Source of the DNA: CAYSCS01 sp964429695 | GTDB taxonomy: Bacteria; Acidobacteriota; Aminicenantia; Aminicenantales; Aminicenantaceae | Reading direction: 5' to 3' | NCBI GenBank assembly: GCA_964429695.1 | Contig: CAYSCS010000068.1 | Span: forward strand, 1 to 64,000 | DNA: 64,000 nt | In this document: positions 17,782 through 26,729 of the stretch, in pieces | Layout of the letters: each line of letters starts with the position of its first letter | Position numbering within the stretch: position 1 is the first letter of the stretch | Notes under the pieces: generated by a model | The model's input: the letters and a program-made list of their open reading frames with translations, nothing else | What the model was told of the DNA's origin: nothing | Databases searched by the model: none | Made by a program: the position numbers and the translations under genes

Positions 17782-18305
17782 TGGGCCTAAATCTTAAGAC
17801 TCGCCGAGCAAATCTCACTCCAGAGATAGAGAAGTATTGCGAAAAGAGGCTAAGACGGCTGGAAAGACTCATAGGACAGCCAATCGGAGTTGATGTTTTA
17901 CTTGGAATCGAAAAAGGTAGAAGCAAGGTTGAAATCAATGTGAAAACAAAAAAATCCTCTTTCAATACCATAGAAGAAACCCACGACATGTCAACTTCCC
18001 TAACCCTCGCCTTCGACAATATCGAAAAAAGAATAAAAAAAGAAAAAGAAAAAATCAGGGAAAAGAAAAGGAGAAAAAATCGAGTGGCTAAACCTTTCCC
18101 CATTTCTCTCCAAGAAAAAGAAGAGGCAATCCCTATCGCAAGATACAGGGATTACTCTCTGAAACCGATGCCGCTTGAGGAAGCACTCCAGCAATTTAGG
18201 CTGAATAGAAAAGAAATCTTCGCTTTCAAGACTATTGAGACGGAAAAGTGGGCCGTGCTTTTCAGAAAGAAGGACGGAAATGTGGGACTCATGGAATTAG
18301 AATGA
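17781..18305 (+). CDS. hpf: long ribosome hibernation-promoting factor
   Basis: HPF binds the decoding centre of idle ribosomes, and the long form also dimerises 70S into 100S particles. The 174-aa protein has an N-terminal RaiA-like domain (NLKTRRANLTPEIEKYCEKR) and a Lys/Arg-rich linker. The C-terminal dimerisation domain has the typical pattern KPMPLEEALQQF and FRKKDGNVGLMELE. The ATG overlaps the rpoN stop by one base. The rpoN-hpf-ptsN order is conserved in many Gram-negatives. Confidence 0.94.
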   Translation: MGLNLKTRRANLTPEIEKYCEKRLRRLERLIGQPIGVDVLLGIEKGRSKVEINVKTKKSSFNTIEETHDMSTSLTLAFDNIEKRIKKEKEKIREKKRRKNRVAKPFPISLQEKEEAIPIARYRDYSLKPMPLEEALQQFRLNRKEIFAFKTIETEKWAVLFRKKDGNVGLMELE

Positions 18306-18329
18306 TCTTCTTAAAAGGAAAGTGAAAAA

Positions 18330-18800
18330 TTGAAAATACACAATTTCTTAAGCCAAGAGATGGTTATACCTGACCTTGTAAGTAGAGATAGAGAGGGTGT
18401 TTTGAGGGAAATGGTTCTCTATCTCAAGAAGAAAAACTACGTCTCCAAGGAAAAACAGCTTTATGAGAAGCTCCTGCAAAGGGAAAATCTGGGAAGCACA
18501 GCAATCGCAGATGGAATTGCCATACCTCATTGTAAATTCAAGGGTGTGAAGAATGCCCTCGTCTTACTTGCCATTTCCAGGCAAGGAGTCAATTTCAATT
18601 CTCTGGATGGCAAACCATCTCACCTTTTCTTCCTTGTCATCTCTTCTCCTGACAACCCCAGCCTGAATCTCCAGATTCTTGCAGCAATAGCCTGCCTCGT
18701 GCGTAAGGCTCCCTCCTTAAGGGAAAAGATACTAGGCGCAGAAAATAAAGAAATGATTCTTAATATCATCCGCGAGGAAGAAGAAAAAATAGATGAATAA
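18330..18800 (+). CDS. ptsN: PTS EIIA(Ntr)-type regulatory protein
   Basis: PtsN receives phosphate from a PTS phosphorelay and regulates nitrogen, potassium or envelope functions rather than transporting sugar. The 156-aa protein has the EIIA fold with its active-site His67 in GIAIPHCKF. A TTG start at 18330 is supported by AAAAGGAAAG about 7 nt upstream. It lies in the rpoN-hpf-ptsN-hprK-rapZ run and its end overlaps the hprK start by 8 nt. Confidence 0.94.
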   Translation: MKIHNFLSQEMVIPDLVSRDREGVLREMVLYLKKKNYVSKEKQLYEKLLQRENLGSTAIADGIAIPHCKFKGVKNALVLLAISRQGVNFNSLDGKPSHLFFLVISSPDNPSLNLQILAAIACLVRKAPSLREKILGAENKEMILNIIREEEEKIDE

Positions 18801-19704
18801 TGAAAGTAGTCAATCTTTCGCTGGAAGCAATTTCTACAAGAAATTAAAGAAATCCCTTAAGCTTACTCCCGTTGTTGGATTAGCTGAATTTAAGAGAAGA
18901 CTCAATCTCTATGGGCTGAAAAAATGCTCACTCGGGGTGAAGGTCTGGGGTAAAAAAGAAATGACGAGACTCGAAGCTCTCTCTACTGAAGAAAAAGAGA
19001 GGTTCTTGAGAAGGAGGATGAAAAAGGAAGTTCTCTGCCTTATTGTTGCAGACAATCTATCTTTTCTAAAAGAAATCAAGGATGAAGCAAAAAAAAGAGC
19101 CATCTCCCTCTTTCTCTCTCCCCTTCCCCAGAAAAAATGTCGTCAGGAACTCGATGGACTGATTAGGAAATTTTCCCTTCAGACATGCCTGATTTCAGGT
19201 GGATTGCTTCAGATTTTCGGCTTGGGAGTTCTCATCATTGGAGATAGCGGGATAGGAAAGAGCGAAAGTGCCCTAGAACTCATCTCTAGGGGGCATCTTT
19301 TTGTCTCAGATGATGTAGTCTCCATCAAAGTCGTAGAAAACAAGCTATTTGGAGAAGCTCCTCCCCTCAGTCGATACTTCATGGAGATAAGAGGTCTGGG
19401 AATCATCAACATCAGAGAAATCTTCGGCCCCAAGGCGGTGCTGGAGCACACAGAAATAAACCTTGTCATCCATCTGAAAAAGTGGGAAAGAGGAAAAGAA
19501 TATGATAGGCTTGGACTCGAATTTTCAGAAAATTATAAGGTCTTGGAATACAATCTTCCCCAGATAAGCATCCCCGTGGCACCGGGAAGAAATATCGCCA
19601 CTCTGATTGAAGTCGCCTGTAAGGTTCATATCCTGAGAGAAAAGGGATATCTAGCCTCTAGAGAAATAGATAAAAAATTGAGGCGCGCACTTTCAACACC
19701 TTGA
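18793..19704 (+). CDS. hprK: HPr kinase/phosphorylase
   Basis: HprK phosphorylates or dephosphorylates HPr on Ser46 according to metabolic state. The 303-aa protein has the N-terminal domain and the C-terminal kinase domain, with Walker A GDSGIGKS (150-157), the Asp pair in FVSDD (173-174) and the family signature MEIRGLGIINI. Oddity: the segment ISGGLLQIFGLGVLIIG aligns by eye with the usual VHGVLVDVYGVGVLITG, so the conserved catalytic His is Ser135 here. The target Ser46 is intact in the HPr encoded downstream. Translation overlaps ptsN and rapZ. Confidence 0.93.
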   Translation: MNNESSQSFAGSNFYKKLKKSLKLTPVVGLAEFKRRLNLYGLKKCSLGVKVWGKKEMTRLEALSTEEKERFLRRRMKKEVLCLIVADNLSFLKEIKDEAKKRAISLFLSPLPQKKCRQELDGLIRKFSLQTCLISGGLLQIFGLGVLIIGDSGIGKSESALELISRGHLFVSDDVVSIKVVENKLFGEAPPLSRYFMEIRGLGIINIREIFGPKAVLEHTEINLVIHLKKWERGKEYDRLGLEFSENYKVLEYNLPQISIPVAPGRNIATLIEVACKVHILREKGYLASREIDKKLRRALSTP

Positions 19705-20576
19705 AAGAAAAAAAGATTTACCAGGAAAACAGATTCCTCATCATCACCGGTCTCTCAGGCTCGGGGAAGACCACGGTGAGTCGTTTTCTAGAAGACATGG
19801 GATATTATTGTATGGATAATCTCCCCACCAAGCTCATCCCGAATTTTGTAGACCTGTGGATGAGAAGAGAGGTGGAAATAGGAAATGTGGCCCTTGTAGT
19901 CGACATCCGGGAAGCACGCTTTACGAAAGAATTCCCCAAAGTACTGGAGGAAATTCGCCAAAAAATTTCCCCAAAAATAATCTTTCTTGAAGCCTCAGAT
20001 GAAACCCTTGTTAAGAGATTCAAGGAAACGAGAAGGCCACACCCCCTTGCCAAAAGGAAATCTGTGCTGGAAAGCGTCGCTCTGGAAAGAAAGCGTCTTG
20101 AAGGGATAAAGAAGCTGGCGGATGAAGTAATAGATACGACAAACATAAATGTCTGGGAGTTGAAAAAATTTTTGACCTCAAGGCTTCTAAAAATAAAAGC
20201 CCAGAAGCTTCAAATCCTAATCACCAGTTTCGGCTATAAATACGGCATCCCCTTAGATTCTGACCTTGTCTTCGATACCAGATTCCTACCTAATCCATTT
20301 TATATCGACAAGCTAAGAGAAAAGACAGGGAAAAATCCCTCGGTCAAGGCCTATGTGCTCGAAGCTGAGGAAACCAAGGAATTCCTTGCTGAATTATTCC
20401 GTTTTGTTGAGTTTCTCCTGCCTAAATTTATCGAAGAAGGAAAGAGCTTTCTAAATATCTCCATAGGATGCACAGGGGGGAAGCACAGGGCGGTCGTTCT
20501 TGCAGAGGCACTGAAGGATTATCTCAAGGAAAAGAATTTCCCCACAAGAATCTACCACCGTGATATCTATAAATAG
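19701..20576 (+). CDS. rapZ: RNase adapter / nucleotide-binding protein RapZ
   Basis: RapZ family proteins (YvcJ/YhbJ) bind nucleotides. In enterobacteria they recruit RNase E to the small RNA controlling glucosamine-6-phosphate synthase. The 291-aa protein has Walker A GLSGSGKTTVSRFLEDMGY, followed by YCMDNLP, and the C-terminal signature SIGCTGGKHRAVVLAEAL. The start is TTG at 19701, overlapping the hprK stop in TTGA. The hprK-rapZ pairing next to PTS genes is a conserved neighbourhood. No glmZ-like RNA was recognised here. Confidence 0.95.
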   Translation: MKEKKIYQENRFLIITGLSGSGKTTVSRFLEDMGYYCMDNLPTKLIPNFVDLWMRREVEIGNVALVVDIREARFTKEFPKVLEEIRQKISPKIIFLEASDETLVKRFKETRRPHPLAKRKSVLESVALERKRLEGIKKLADEVIDTTNINVWELKKFLTSRLLKIKAQKLQILITSFGYKYGIPLDSDLVFDTRFLPNPFYIDKLREKTGKNPSVKAYVLEAEETKEFLAELFRFVEFLLPKFIEEGKSFLNISIGCTGGKHRAVVLAEALKDYLKEKNFPTRIYHRDIYK

Positions 20577-20638
20577 TTCGACTCATAGAAATTCCTCAAA
20601 CTCAGGTTTAAAACCATGTTTATTCTCTTGCAATTAAG

Positions 20639-20647
20639 TGGTAAAAT
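20639..20647 (+). promoter_or_regulatory. possible extended -10 promoter of the EIIA-HPr-EI genes
   Basis: TG-G-TAAAAT (TG 20639-20640, -10 at 20642-20647) lies in the 104-nt gap after rapZ. The -35 region is poor. The leader would be about 27 nt. Confidence 0.35.
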
Positions 20648-20680
20648 ACATTCAAAAATCAATAATTTGAAAAGCGAAAG

Positions 20681-21085
20681 ATGATTGGCGGAATCATTGT
20701 CTCCCACGGAAAGCTGGCAGAAGAACTTCTCAATGCGCTGACCATAATCCTGGGAGAAGTTGTCAACATCGAAGCGATTTCCATAGGCTGGTATGATGAC
20801 GTCGAAGAATCAAGAAAAAAGATTAACCAGAGCCTGAAGCGGGTCGACCAGAAGAATGGAGTGATAATCTTCACTGATATGTTTGGAGGGACTCCTTCCA
20901 ATCTGAGCTTCAGCTTTTTAAAAGATAATCAAGTTGAAATTATTACTGGTGTAAATCTGCCCATGCTGATAAAGTTTGTTTCTCTACAGAGGAGCCACAA
21001 TCTAAAAGAAGTTGCAAGAAAGGTTGTTGAACAGGGCAAGAAGAATATTCATCTCGCAAGCGCTCTGCTCAATTCAAAACATTAA
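20681..21085 (+). CDS. PTS EIIA of the mannose family
   Basis: This single-domain EIIA(Man)-type protein (134 aa) has its phospho-accepting His9 in IIVSHGKLAEELL and the FTDMFGGTPSN motif. It would accept phosphate from HPr. No EIIB, EIIC or EIID is nearby, so it may act in regulation rather than sugar uptake, as in several PTS remnants of Gram-negatives. Its gene is followed 16 nt later by HPr and then by EI, forming a compact phosphorelay unit. Confidence 0.92.
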   Translation: MIGGIIVSHGKLAEELLNALTIILGEVVNIEAISIGWYDDVEESRKKINQSLKRVDQKNGVIIFTDMFGGTPSNLSFSFLKDNQVEIITGVNLPMLIKFVSLQRSHNLKEVARKVVEQGKKNIHLASALLNSKH

Positions 21086-21101
21086 AGCTATCTTCCTGAA
21101 A

Positions 21102-21371
21102 ATGGTTGAAAAAAAAGTCAAAATCAAAAACAAATTAGGATTACACGCTCGAGCTGCCGTGAAATTTGTAAATCTGGCCAATCGCTTTCGATCCTCTGTC
21201 AGAATTGAAAAGGATGGAAACGAAGTTGATGGAAAGAGCATCCTGGGAATACTTACCCTGGCAGCTGTTCAGGGAACAGAACTCATTCTGAAGGTTTCAG
21301 GTAAAGATGAAGAAGGAGCACTCAAGGCTTTGGTCGCTCTCGTGAATAATAAATTCGATGAGAAAGAATAG
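21102..21371 (+). CDS. ptsH: phosphocarrier protein HPr
   Basis: HPr passes phosphate from EI to EIIA proteins. From ATG 21102 it is 89 aa, with phospho-His15 in KLGLHARAA and the regulatory Ser46 in DGKSILGI, at exactly the canonical numbers. A longer in-frame extension upstream to 21012 would overlap the EIIA gene and adds no HPr sequence, so I reject it. Ser46 fits regulation by the hprK product encoded upstream. ptsI follows 6 nt later. Confidence 0.95.
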   Translation: MVEKKVKIKNKLGLHARAAVKFVNLANRFRSSVRIEKDGNEVDGKSILGILTLAAVQGTELILKVSGKDEEGALKALVALVNNKFDEKE

Positions 21372-21377
21372 AAATCG

Positions 21378-23141
21378 ATGGAGTATTTCAGATTAAGAGG
21401 AATTGGAGTCTCACCGGGAATAGCAATAGGTGAGGCCTGTCTTACTGAAAGAGTCGTTTTCACTTCGAGAAAGAAGACAATCTCTGCGGATGAGGTTCCA
21501 ATAGAGCTTACAAGGCTGAGAAACGCCTTTAAAGAAACTAAGAATCAGCTTACTCAGATAAAAGAGAAGATAAAAGAAATAAGCGGGGAGGAACATTCGT
21601 TCATTTTCGAGGCTCACCTCCTCATTCTCGAAGACCAATCCCTCTTCTCCAGCATCGAAAAAACAATCGTAAGGGATAAGGCAAACGCAGAATGGGCAAT
21701 CTCTAGAGTGCATGATAAATACAAAGAACTCTTTGAGTCTTTGAGCGATGAATATTTTAAACAGAGACTTTCCGATGTTTCTGATGTATTGACAAGAATA
21801 TATAAGAATCTTGAACCCGAAGAAGAGAAAAAGGGGGACGACGATTCAGAAAAAATATTGGTGGCTCATGACCTTCTTCCTTCTGAGGCTGCCTTGACTC
21901 TAAGCAGAGGAAATACTCTGGCAGTAGCCATGGACATGGGAGGCCAGACTTCTCATACAGCAATCCTTGCCCGCTCTCTTAATATCCCCGCCGTGGTTGC
22001 ACTGCGAGAAATAACCCAGAAAGTAAGGAATGGGGATGTTTTGATTGTCGATGGAACCGACGGTGAGGTAATCATTAACCCACCGCCTGCAATAAAAAGA
22101 GAATTCTTGAGCAAGAAGAAGAAGTATGATGATTATCGAAAAGAATTGCGGAAAATAGCCAAACTTAAGTCTATGACTCTGGATGAGGTTAAATTTTTTC
22201 CGCTTGCGAACATAGAGCTCCCAGAGGAGGTAGGTCTTGCTTTCTCCCTCGGTGCCGAAGGAATAGGTTTATTTCGTTCAGAGTTTCTCTATCTCCAGAG
22301 AACCTCCCTTCCCAGTGAAGAAGACCACTTCCAAATTTATTCACGAATCGCAAGAGATGCCTATCCCTCCCCTGTCTACCTCAGAACCGTTGATGTTGGA
22401 GGGGAGAAAAACCTGCCCCAGCTGAAGGTTGAGAAGGAACCAAATCCAGCTCTCGGACTGAGGGCAGTCCGTCTTTCATTGAGGGATAAGGAGCTCTTCA
22501 AGACCCAGATCAGGGCTATCTTGAGAGCAAGCTTGATGAAAAATGTGAGGATTATGATTCCGATGATTACCGAGGTTGAAGAGATAGAAGAAGTGAAGCT
22601 CATCTTGCGAGAAGTGAAGGAAGAGCTGAGGCTGAAAAGAGTCAAGTTCGATGAAAATATACCTCTCGGAGTGATGATTGAAGTTCCTGCAGCTGCGGCT
22701 TTAACCGATATTCTTATCAGGGAAGTGGATTATATAAGCATTGGAACAAATGACCTTATTCAGTATTATCTTGCAGTCGATAGGTCCAACGAGCTTGTTT
22801 CCTATCTCTATAAACCCCTCCATCCTTCAGTTTTAAGGCTTCTGCGCTTCATCATTACCACAGCTGAAAAAGAGGGGAAGGAAGTAACAGTCTGCGGAGA
22901 GATGGCCGCAGACCCTCTTTCTGCACTGGTCCTCCTTGGATTTGGTTTAAAGAAGTTTAGCATGAATCCGATCTTCATTCCCAGAGTCAAAAGCACACTG
23001 CGCTCTGTAGAATACAGGGGCATTCGAAATATCGTAAGGAAAGCAATCACCTTGAGGACTGCCCAGGAGATTGAAGAATATCTTTTAGAAAAGGTGTTGC
23101 TCAAGTACCCCAAGGCTTTTTTGATGAATCAAGTCAAATAA
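21378..23141 (+). CDS. ptsI: PTS enzyme I (PEP-protein phosphotransferase)
   Basis: EI starts the phosphorelay by taking phosphate from PEP. The 587-aa protein is full length. The N-terminal domain carries phospho-His193 in GGQTSHTAILARS. The C-terminal PEP-binding barrel has the EGIGLFRSEFLYL segment, PEP-binding LRTVDVGGEKNLP and the catalytic Cys506 in VCGEMAADP. It is the last gene of the EIIA-HPr-EI unit. It is followed by a weak hairpin and the convergent rsmA. Confidence 0.97.
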   Translation: MEYFRLRGIGVSPGIAIGEACLTERVVFTSRKKTISADEVPIELTRLRNAFKETKNQLTQIKEKIKEISGEEHSFIFEAHLLILEDQSLFSSIEKTIVRDKANAEWAISRVHDKYKELFESLSDEYFKQRLSDVSDVLTRIYKNLEPEEEKKGDDDSEKILVAHDLLPSEAALTLSRGNTLAVAMDMGGQTSHTAILARSLNIPAVVALREITQKVRNGDVLIVDGTDGEVIINPPPAIKREFLSKKKKYDDYRKELRKIAKLKSMTLDEVKFFPLANIELPEEVGLAFSLGAEGIGLFRSEFLYLQRTSLPSEEDHFQIYSRIARDAYPSPVYLRTVDVGGEKNLPQLKVEKEPNPALGLRAVRLSLRDKELFKTQIRAILRASLMKNVRIMIPMITEVEEIEEVKLILREVKEELRLKRVKFDENIPLGVMIEVPAAAALTDILIREVDYISIGTNDLIQYYLAVDRSNELVSYLYKPLHPSVLRLLRFIITTAEKEGKEVTVCGEMAADPLSALVLLGFGLKKFSMNPIFIPRVKSTLRSVEYRGIRNIVRKAITLRTAQEIEEYLLEKVLLKYPKAFLMNQVK

Positions 23142-23176
23142 TCCTCTAAGAAATTTCGGCCCAATTTTAAGAGGAT
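23139..23176. terminator. possible bidirectional terminator between ptsI and rsmA
   Basis: AATCCTCT (23139-23146) is the reverse complement of AGAGGATT (23169-23176), and inner AAATT/AATTT pairs extend the stem. It overlaps both gene ends. The stem is AT-rich and the following T-run is short, so this is only a candidate. Confidence 0.35.
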
Positions 23177-23979
23177 TTCTGAGCTAAACCTTCTTCTAAA
23201 GATTTGAAAAGGCCGACAAATTGAGAAAGTGAAACCTGCTCAGGACGCGCATTCTCTTCTATTCTGTATTTATGGAATATTTCTTTCATCCCTAAATCTG
23301 GAGAAAACATCCTGGCTTCTTTGAGGTTGTTTAAGAGTTTCTTTCTTCTCTGTTTAAAGCAGAACCTTAGAAAAATTAAAAAAGAACAAACATCTACTGC
23401 ATAAAGAGGGCGCTTTCTTTTCTTAAGGGAAATCAAAGCCGAATCCACTTTGGGTGGAGGCAAGAAGCATGAAGGAGGGACAATGAAATGAAGTCTCGTG
23501 AAGAATTCATTCTGGATGAGGATGGAGAGAGGCGCGTATCTTTTTGAGCCGGGCTCGGCACAAACCCTTTCTGCCACTTCTTTCTGGAGAAGAAATACAC
23601 ACTCAGAGATGACCTCTTTCTCTTCCAAGATTCTAAAGAGAATGGGGGAGGAAATGGAGTAAGGAAGGTTCCCAACGATTTTGACACTCTTTCCACTTGA
23701 AAGGCTTTTAAAATTGAGTTTAAGAACATCTTCATTGATTATCTCAACTTTGGGATAGCCTAGGGCTTCAAGATGGGGAATGAGTTCTCTGTCTTTTTCG
23801 ATGGCAATCACCCGAGCCCCTCTTTGGGCAAGGTACCGGGTCAGAGCTCCTTTTCCTGCTCCTATTTCGATAACGAGCTCCTCATCTTGGGGATTGATGA
23901 TGTGAACTATATTTTTGAGGATTCTCCTTTCCTTAAGAAAATGTTGTCCGAGAGTTTTTCTTTTTGCTCTTTTCATCAT
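23167..23979 (-). CDS. rsmA: 16S rRNA dimethyladenosine transferase
   Basis: RsmA (KsgA) dimethylates two adjacent adenosines in helix 45 of 16S rRNA late in 30S assembly. The 270-aa protein has the typical start RKTLGQHFLKE, SAM-binding VIEIGAGKGALTRYLA and the catalytic IVGNLPYSISSPI loop, followed by the C-terminal helical domain. It converges on ptsI and stands alone. The upstream sequence has no Shine-Dalgarno site, and a poor TTTAAA box lies just before the ATG pair. Confidence 0.96.
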   Translation of the reverse strand: MMKRAKRKTLGQHFLKERRILKNIVHIINPQDEELVIEIGAGKGALTRYLAQRGARVIAIEKDRELIPHLEALGYPKVEIINEDVLKLNFKSLSSGKSVKIVGNLPYSISSPILFRILEEKEVISECVFLLQKEVAERVCAEPGSKRYAPLSILIQNEFFTRLHFIVPPSCFLPPPKVDSALISLKKRKRPLYAVDVCSFLIFLRFCFKQRRKKLLNNLKEARMFSPDLGMKEIFHKYRIEENARPEQVSLSQFVGLFKSLEEGLAQKSS

Positions 23980-24119
23980 TATTTTCTTTAAAGTAAATAA
24001 ATTCTTTCCCTCAAAAACTCTGCTTTAAAGAATATCAGGAGAGGAAAATTTTGTCGACGTCTTGCAGAAAATTTTCTTTTCGAAAAGATTGCAAAGCTAA
24101 AAATAACCTCAAAAGATGA

Positions 24120-24148
24120 TTGTCTCCTAAAAATTTTTCTGTTATAAA
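24120..24148 (+). promoter_or_regulatory. sigma70-type promoter of the first BACON gene
   Basis: TTGTCT (24120-24125) and TATAAA (24143-24148) are 17 nt apart. The leader of about 90 nt contains AAAGGAG four nt before the ATG at 24246. An 8-bp palindrome GGCGCGCC lies just downstream of the -10. Confidence 0.55.
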
Positions 24149-24245
24149 ATAGGCGCGCCAAAGATGAGAAACATAAAATTCTGATGCATAAACTATAAAC
24201 CTGGAGTATATGGCTAACTCTAATTTCCTGAAATAAAGGAGTATC

Positions 24246-26729
24246 ATGCGACTAAATAACTGGAAAATTATGATTAAGAAATTAACTTTCCCCCTTTTGC
24301 TTCAATTCTCTCTCCTCTCTCTTTCCCTCCTTGCCTCGGTAAACCTTTCTCAGACAGCAAGAGACTCCTTTTTCCCTGCCATTGCGGTAAACTCCTCAGG
24401 CGAGGTGATGGTAGTCTGGACAGAATGGGAAGGTGACAACAAGATGTACTACCGAATCTTCCGCAATGGCCAATGGTCACAGATCCAAAATGCAGGGATT
24501 GTGAAAGAAAGGGCCTGGAGCAATCAGCTTTCTGTCGACTCTTACGGAACCTTTCACTGGACATGCGCGGATGGCTTCTCATCAGAATCAAGAGATATAT
24601 ATTACAGCTATTTTACAGGAAGTGGATGGGCAGCCGCTGAGATGCTTTATCGAAGCCCCTATAACTCAGCCTGGAACAAGATGGACATAGACACTAATAA
24701 CGACATCCATGTCGTCTGGTATCACAGCCATATACCCAAAGGTGATGTCTACCAATCAGATATTGTGACCATGGCTAAAAAGAGGATGGGCACCTGGCCC
24801 ACAAGCTTCGAGTATGTCTCAAACAGCCGCACTCTTGAGTCTATCCACCCAGCAATCGCCGTTTTAAAAGGGAATGTCTATTGTTGCTGGATGGAGGGAG
24901 CAAGCCGTAAGCTTTATTTCAATGAGAAAGTAGGAGGGAGATGGGGTACACCAAGAGAGATTGATCCCAGAGGATACTATCCCGACATGGAGGTGGATAG
25001 TTCAGGTGATCTTCACATCGTCTTCAGCTCAAGAGCGGGAAATATCTATTACTTAACAAGGAGCGGAGGAAAATGGAGGACAAAGCAAATCCTCTCAAAT
25101 GGAGGGGCTCCCCTTCAATTCCCTGACATCCATGAAAAAAATAATATTCTCGTTGCGGGCTGGGTCCAGGGACAGGGAGGAAACTGGGCGATTTATGGAG
25201 CCACAAAGCTTCCAGGTACCCAGTGGTCAGCACCTTTCAAGGTTTCAAACGCCCCAGGAGGGGAAGAAGGAAATAAACATGTTCAGGTTTTTCTCGATCA
25301 AAACAATTATGCTCATTTTGTCTGGGAACAAATAGGGGTTGGCGGAAAACATGATATCTTCTATGAGAAGATTCCCATCCGCGGCGTTGAAGGTCCTTAT
25401 ATTGAAGTCGATAATTCTTATCTTACCTTCCAAACAGATGGCTCATACAACCCTGAATCTCAGATCTTTAATCTTAGAGCTGGAGGTAAAGGAAGTTTTA
25501 ATTATTCCTTATCCTCAAACAGAAGCTGGCTTCATGTCTCACCTAAGGAGGGGCATTCTCAAGGAGAATGGGACACAATCTCCGTTGAAGTGGATATTAT
25601 AGGACTTGAAGATGGAACATATAATGGAACAATAACTATTACTGCCTCAGAAGCCTACAATAGCCCCTACGAAGTAATGGTTTCACTGACAATCGGTGAG
25701 CCACAGGGGCCGACCTATCTCGAATTAGACACTCAATCGCTTTCATTCTCTACTAAAGAAGGGAGAAACCCCGGCTCACAAGCTTTCAAGCTCAGAGCCA
25801 CTGGGGGCGCAGCAAGCTATAAAATTTCCACTAACAAAGATTGGCTCCATGTCTCTCCCCAACAAGGAAGCTCCTCAGGAGAATGGGATGAGATCACTGT
25901 CTCTGTGGAATGTGAGAACCTCAAGCATGGAACTCGGAATGGAACAATTATCATCGAATCTGAAAAGGCGCAGAATAGCCCCCTTCATATAAGTGTAACT
26001 CTGGTGATCGAGAAAAGAGAGCTCCCCTCCATCCAGCTCAGCAGGACGTCCCTCTATTTCTGGGCCTATGCAAAAGGCGATAACCCTGAACCAAAGACAT
26101 TTCTCATCAGGAACGGAGGGGCAAAGACTCTCGAGTATGAATTAGAGACAAACAAAGAATGGCTTAAACTCTCGCCAAAAAAGGGAAGCTCAAGCGGAGA
26201 ATGGGATACGATAACTGTCTCTGTAGAGATCTCATCTTTAAATGTGAACAATCATACAGGAAAAATCACCATCAGAGCTCAGGGTGCAGATAACAGCCCC
26301 CTCTGGGTAAATCTCCAGCTTGAAATCATGCTCCCCCCAAATCCCTATCCTCCACTTAAAGTCAAGGTGACTAAAATCAACCATGAAGGCCTGATGATAA
26401 AAGAATATAAGAACAAAATCGAGTGGGAAGAAAACCCAAAAAATGATGGGCTTTTTGCAATCGAAAAATACAGAATCTACAGAAAAGACACTTCAGCCCC
26501 AGACTCGCCTTTTCTCTATCTGAATGAAGTGCAGGCAAACACCTTCATTTATTTTGACGGAGGCTTCTCAACAAAGGCTGAAAGAAATAAATATGCCTAT
26601 TCAGTTACCTGTTTAAGTTCTGATGGAAAAGAAAGCTTTAGGTCAGAATCTATTGATGGGGAAGAAACCCAAGACGAGCCTCCAAAAGAAATAAATAAGA
26701 GGAAAGAAGCTTTCCCTCGCAGAAAATAA
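24246..26729 (+). CDS. secreted beta-propeller protein with three BACON domains and FN3
   Basis: This 827-aa exported protein has a signal peptide (about residues 1-36, ending near LLASVNLS). It then has a sialidase-like beta-propeller of repeated blades (examples PAIAVNSSGEVMVVWTEWEG and FPDIHEKNNILVAGWVQGQ) to about residue 380. Three tandem BACON-type domains start near residues 384, 489 and 594, each about 105 aa, with a conserved NxxWLxxSPxxGxxxGEWDxIxVxV pattern. A fibronectin-III-like domain follows (about 698-805) with a charged tail. BACON domains are usually linked to glycan or mucin binding. No catalytic sialidase Asp-box set is evident, so binding is likelier than hydrolysis. A shorter paralogue sits at 50012-51811. 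Confidence 0.75.
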   Translation: MRLNNWKIMIKKLTFPLLLQFSLLSLSLLASVNLSQTARDSFFPAIAVNSSGEVMVVWTEWEGDNKMYYRIFRNGQWSQIQNAGIVKERAWSNQLSVDSYGTFHWTCADGFSSESRDIYYSYFTGSGWAAAEMLYRSPYNSAWNKMDIDTNNDIHVVWYHSHIPKGDVYQSDIVTMAKKRMGTWPTSFEYVSNSRTLESIHPAIAVLKGNVYCCWMEGASRKLYFNEKVGGRWGTPREIDPRGYYPDMEVDSSGDLHIVFSSRAGNIYYLTRSGGKWRTKQILSNGGAPLQFPDIHEKNNILVAGWVQGQGGNWAIYGATKLPGTQWSAPFKVSNAPGGEEGNKHVQVFLDQNNYAHFVWEQIGVGGKHDIFYEKIPIRGVEGPYIEVDNSYLTFQTDGSYNPESQIFNLRAGGKGSFNYSLSSNRSWLHVSPKEGHSQGEWDTISVEVDIIGLEDGTYNGTITITASEAYNSPYEVMVSLTIGEPQGPTYLELDTQSLSFSTKEGRNPGSQAFKLRATGGAASYKISTNKDWLHVSPQQGSSSGEWDEITVSVECENLKHGTRNGTIIIESEKAQNSPLHISVTLVIEKRELPSIQLSRTSLYFWAYAKGDNPEPKTFLIRNGGAKTLEYELETNKEWLKLSPKKGSSSGEWDTITVSVEISSLNVNNHTGKITIRAQGADNSPLWVNLQLEIMLPPNPYPPLKVKVTKINHEGLMIKEYKNKIEWEENPKNDGLFAIEKYRIYRKDTSAPDSPFLYLNEVQANTFIYFDGGFSTKAERNKYAYSVTCLSSDGKESFRSESIDGEETQDEPPKEINKRKEAFPRRK

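Noticed and set aside
21012..21101. N-terminal extension of HPr
   Set aside because: It overlaps the EIIA gene, and starting at 21102 puts His15 and Ser46 at canonical positions.
24152..24159. 8-bp GGCGCGCC palindrome next to the BACON promoter
   Set aside because: A single short palindrome with no second copy or known operator match. It may be chance.
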